DNA from: Planoprotostelium fungivorum
Taxonomy: Eukaryota; Evosea; Variosea; Cavosteliida; Cavosteliaceae
Assembly (NCBI GenBank): GCA_003024175.1
Contig: MDYQ01000143.1
Span: forward strand, 64,001 to 75,716
DNA length: 11,716 nt
Reading direction: 5' to 3'
Each line of letters begins with the position of its first letter. The stretch's first letter is position 1. Below the pieces are notes generated by a model, which searched no databases, had not been told where the DNA came from, and worked only from the letters and a program-made list of their open reading frames with translations. Positions 9,341 to 11,716 of this stretch are shown here, piece after piece. Both the position numbers and the translations under genes were made by a program.

Positions 9341-9928
9341 GGGGGTCAGACCGGTTCCAACCCACATCATCCTGACTCAGTCAGATGCACTAGATGCCCT
9401 GATTCCGCCAAAATATGAGAAAAGTCTAACATTCCATTCCTAAGATGAACAATGATGATGTGCGTATCAGCCATTTTCATCACTGGGGCAAGTGGGGGTC
9501 AGAAACCCCAGCATACATCATTCTGACTCAGACAGATGCGCTGATTCCAACGGTCAAAGAGAAAAGTGGTAAAAGTCATTTCCAACTGAGATAAAGCCAT
9601 TTGTACGCTAAGCCTTAGCGTACGGACGCTAGACCTTAGCGTAATTTGCCATTATCTCTGATGCAAACGTCCGGAGGTAGAAACAGATACCACTCCTGGG
9701 TAGGCCAGGTGTTGTTCTACATGGTCATGGTGTCAGACTTGACCTGACACCCTCCCTAAGGTCAGACGTGACCCCCTTTCTCATGCATACATTTGGTGTC
9801 GGACCGATTCCAACTGACATCATTCTGACTCTCTGAGACGCGCTGATTCCAATGGTATATCACACGGGTCACAAAAACGATGCCCAAGGTGTGATATGAT
9901 TGACGTGACCTCAGGCAGGTGGTACAGA
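9341..9928. repeat. tandem repeat of about 588 bp, copy B
   Basis: Complete second copy with sub-repeat cores at 9365, 9516 and 9818 and the hairpin at 9603-9623. The 63-residue minus-strand open frame at 9762-9953 is the same as that at 9174-9365 apart from two adjacent residues. This reflects repeat identity and is not evidence of coding. Copy B resembles the start of copy C much more closely than copy A does, suggesting B and C separated recently. Confidence 0.85.
9603..9623. repeat. 21-bp perfect hairpin in repeat copy B
   Basis: Same 10-bp arms as at 9015-9035, but the unpaired central base is C instead of G. The arms are unchanged. Confidence 0.8.
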
Positions 9929-10047
9929 GGGGGTCAGACCGGTTCCAACCCACATCATCCTGACTCAGTCAGATGCACTAGATGCCCTGATTCCGCCAAA
10001 ATATGAGAAAAGTCTAACATTCCATTCCTAAGATGAACAATGATGAT
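9929..10047. repeat. partial third copy (C) of the 588-bp repeat
   Basis: The first 119 bp of the unit, practically identical to copy B, with sub-repeat core at 9953. It departs from copy B just after AATGATGAT at 10039-10047, where the sequence turns into the palindrome at 9995-10114. Confidence 0.8.
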
Positions 10048-10114
10048 ATGCACATGTGCAGATCATCATTTTATCACATAGTCATGGAATGTTAGACTTT
10101 TCTCATATTTTGGC
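9995..10114. repeat. 120-bp imperfect palindrome with three co-centred inverted repeats
   Basis: Outer arms at 9995-10024 and 10085-10114 are perfect 30-bp inverted repeats. Inner arms AATGATGAT (10039-10047) and ATCATCATT (10062-10070) are perfect over 9 bp. The core GCACATGTGC (10050-10059) is its own reverse complement. All three have the same midpoint, between 10054 and 10055, while the 14-bp stretches between outer and inner arms (10025-10038, 10071-10084) match only partly. The left half is repeat copy C; the right half is an inverted fragment of the same repeat. Beyond 10114 the inverted copy stops and unrelated A/T-rich sequence follows to the LTR at 10221. Confidence 0.85.
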
Positions 10115-10220
10115 ATTGTCATTCTATTGCTCTAACTTGGTCTCTTTTCATGTTCTATCTATCATTGTACCATTCCCTTCTATCTCTTATAGCACTACAA
10201 ATAGTTGTTTGCCTCATTGT

Positions 10221-10419
10221 TGTTATAAAAGGATTATCTCACACTTGACGTTGGGATAAAGGATCGATGCGGATGCTAGACTTGATGGTGATGTACGAGA
10301 CCTCTCTACTTACAGAGGGGCTTCAAACAATCCCTTTTTATTACACAATACAATTGTAGACCATTAAATCAATTCCTTTTGTCGTTGATATTCCTTCTCC
10401 ACAACCTAGCGTCATAACA
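10221..10419 (-). mobile_element. LTR of a Ty3/gypsy-type retrotransposon, inverted copy (L1)
   Basis: 199 bp, the reverse complement of the LTR at 10914-11112 with scattered substitutions. The ends read TGTTATA...TCATAACA on the plus strand, i.e. TGTTAT..ATAACA as an LTR should. An internal AATAAA on the minus strand (10342-10337) is the LTR poly(A) signal. The 5-bp flanks (attgt, ttcag) do not match, and no primer-binding site or polypurine tract adjoins it. It is therefore a solo LTR without a target duplication or the product of a rearrangement. Confidence 0.8.
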
Positions 10420-10435
10420 TTCAGCAGCTCTGATA

Positions 10436-10892
10436 TATCAACCAGGGGACAAAGTTCTTCTATCAACAAAGAATTTTGGCACCTCACGTCCAAAGCCAAA
10501 ATGGGCAGACGATCAGTCCTTATTGTATCCTAAAGGAAGCACACCCTGGATCATCCTCTTACATATTATGTTTACCCCCTTCCATCAAGATCTACCCAGT
10601 ATTTCACACCTCACTTCTCACGCTGCACATGAAGAATATGTTGGTAGGTTGAAAGAGACCAGCTCCACCTCCTGTCATAATTGACAGTGAACAAGAGTAC
10701 GAGGTTGAGGCAATCTTGGATGTACAAAAACGCTATGGGAAGACCCAATATCTTGTAAGCTGGAGGGGTTATGGTCCAGAGGAGAATTTGTGGTTACCTG
10801 AGGACAACCTGTCTAATAGCCCGGACCTGGTGGCAGATTTCAAAGCAAGAACTGCTCGTGTCACCACATCCAAGAGGAAGCGTAAGAACTGA
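10436..10892 (+). pseudogene. broken 3' end of a chromovirus pol gene: integrase C-terminus and chromodomain
   Basis: Three plus-strand frames carry successive parts of one retrotransposon protein. From 10436 come QPGDKVLLSTKNF and a Lys/Pro-rich stretch. Near 10530 the frame changes and SIKIYPVFHTSLL follows, ending at a stop after KNMLVG. At 10656 a third frame begins APPPVIIDSEQEYEVE and encodes a chromodomain (YLVSWRGYGPEENLWLPEDNL) to the TGA at 10890-10892, with a basic tail KRKRK. This is the standard order at the end of pol in chromodomain-bearing Ty3/gypsy elements. At least two frame changes make it non-functional. Protease, reverse transcriptase, RNase H and the integrase core are all absent. 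Confidence 0.82.
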
Positions 10893-10903
10893 TCCACTGG
10901 ATC

Positions 10904-10913
10904 AAGGGGACAA
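10904..10913 (+). other. polypurine tract adjoining the 3' LTR
   Basis: AAGGGGACAA directly precedes the TGTTATG that starts the LTR at 10914, 11 bases after the pol stop. This is the expected place for the plus-strand primer of an LTR retrotransposon and fixes the orientation of this fragment. Confidence 0.6.
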
Positions 10914-11112
10914 TGTTATGATGCTATGTTGTGGAGAAGGAATATTGACGACAAAAGGAATTGATTTGACGGTCTACAATTGTATTGTGAAATAAAAAGG
11001 GATTGTTCAAAGCCCCTCTGCAAGTAGAGAGGTCTTGTACATCACCATCAAGTCTACCATCTGCATCCATCCTTTATCCCAACGTCAAGTGTGAGATAAT
11101 CCTTTTATAACA
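10914..11112 (+). mobile_element. 3' LTR of the chromodomain retrotransposon (L2)
   Basis: 199 bp, starting TGTTATG and ending TATAACA, with AATAAA at 10991-10996. It lies just downstream of the polypurine tract and chromodomain reading frame, so it is the element's 3' LTR in plus orientation. The next bases (GCAAT) show no partner target duplication within the window. Confidence 0.85.
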
Positions 11113-11206
11113 GCAATGCATAACATGAATGCTATAACAAATTGCCATCATTTTATAACTTGCCCTTTAAGCTGCCACCAAAGAAACGCATTGCATTATC
11201 TGCAAT

Positions 11207-11612
11207 CTATCCACATTTAATGTGTGATTCAATATTGTTGCCTACATTTTCACCCCACTCTTGTACAAAGTGACCTGCTTCCTCTACTTCTTCAACAAAG
11301 ATCTTTCCAGGGAAAATCTTAGACATTGAATGCATGGGTGCCACACCAATGACTGGGTCTTTCATTCCAATGGCCATATATACTGGTAGTGGATGTTCAT
11401 TCCACCACTTCTGAGCTAAGATTGAAACCTCTTTCCAAATCACATACTGATTGTACTCTCAAAGGCTCACCCACACCAGGGAAGGTGGTATTTGTTGGGA
11501 CAAGCTCTGGAAATATCCTAGGGCCAACTTTATATTGAGCAGTGGGGTGAGGAGCATCATAAGCTTGGATCTCCTGGTGAGTCAGGTGAGGACATGCTCT
11601 TTGGATGACTTT
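11207..11612 (-). pseudogene. haloalkane dehalogenase-like alpha/beta-hydrolase relic, frameshifted and 5' truncated
   Basis: Minus-strand reading from 11612 gives a frame with RACPHLTHQEIQAYDAPHP, AQYKVGPRIFPELVP and PGVG. A shift of frame at about 11443-11455 continues into KWWNEHPLPVYMAIGMKD and EVEEAGHFVQEWGENV, with a stop at 11209-11207. These are the cap and C-terminal parts of haloalkane dehalogenase-type alpha/beta hydrolases; the His of AGHFVQE is the catalytic-base position. The family is mainly bacterial and hydrolyses carbon-halogen bonds. The N-terminal half, including the nucleophile Asp, is missing: the frame ends at an LTR start (11614). Both sides carry inverted LTRs. An intron at the frame change is possible but I see no good GT..AG pair. 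Descent from a bacterial gene is inference. Confidence 0.72.
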
Positions 11613-11613
11613 G

Positions 11614-11716
11614 TGTTATAAAAGGATTATCTCACACTTGATGTTGGGGTACAGGATGGATGCAGATGGTAGACTTGATGGTGATGTACGAGACCTCTCT
11701 ACTTGCAGAGGGGCTT
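11614..11716 (-). mobile_element. LTR of the same retrotransposon, inverted, cut by the window edge (L3)
   Basis: The visible 103 bp start TGTTATAAAAGG and match L1 (10221-10323) closely, including the AGAGGGGCTT stretch, with a few substitutions. Orientation is minus, so the 3' end of this LTR abuts the dehalogenase relic. Whether it is a solo LTR or the 3' LTR of an element extending to the right cannot be seen. Confidence 0.8.

Noticed and set aside
9174-9953. Two nearly identical 63-residue minus-strand open frames (9174-9365 and 9762-9953)
   Set aside because: They lie at the same offset in two copies of a 588-bp tandem repeat, so identity is expected without coding. No domain, splice context or codon signal supports a protein.

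Overview
The window is nuclear DNA of a compact, intron-dense unicellular eukaryote. All five intact or partial genes at positions 1-8349 are cut by very short introns, about 37-99 nt and mostly 38-55. Most introns have a GTGA donor, and many have a CTGAC/CTGAT-like branch point before a YAG acceptor. I place 32 introns in about 8.3 kb. Gene content (GLOD4, a plant-type aldonolactone dehydrogenase relative, Rab5, a p62/NBR1-like receptor, and a DUF6697 protein of a kind I otherwise know from fungi) fits an amoebozoan-like protist better than a fungus, animal or plant. That taxonomic reading is inference; no rRNA or organelle gene is present to test it.

Layout of the gene-rich part: (1) GLOD4-like glyoxalase, minus strand, running off the left edge (1-390). 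(2) A divergent promoter, then an FAD-dependent aldonolactone oxidoreductase, plus strand (708-2424). (3) A convergent 3' region, then Rab5, minus strand (2710-3617). (4) Only 104 bp further, on the same strand, a PB1-ZZ-ZZ-UBA protein of the p62/NBR1 selective-autophagy type (3722-5619). (5) Divergent from it, a 15-exon gene (5891-8349) encoding an unusual protein: three SUMO-interaction-like motifs, four SUMO-acceptor consensus sites and a nuclear localisation signal, followed by a DUF6697-like domain and a HIRAN-like domain. This protein is the strongest candidate for something undescribed.

From about 8390 the window changes to repeat-rich, gene-poor DNA. A broken minus-strand gene tail ends in a GPI-anchor-like hydrophobic tail. 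A tandem repeat of about 588 bp follows (two full copies plus a partial third) with its own internal repeats and hairpins. The partial copy runs into a 120-bp imperfect palindrome in which three nested inverted repeats share one centre. Next come debris of a chromodomain-bearing Ty3/gypsy retrotransposon with three LTR copies (two 199 bp, one cut by the window end), in mixed orientation, and a frameshifted bacterial-type haloalkane dehalogenase relic lying between two inverted LTRs.

The genes do not form an operon or a pathway. Rab5 (early endosome) and the p62-like receptor (ubiquitin and autophagy) are close tandem neighbours in related membrane-traffic functions, but nothing here shows co-regulation. 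All exon joins were made by eye from splice signals and reading frame. The joins at 6309-6375, 6746-6785 and 8133-8170 are the least certain.
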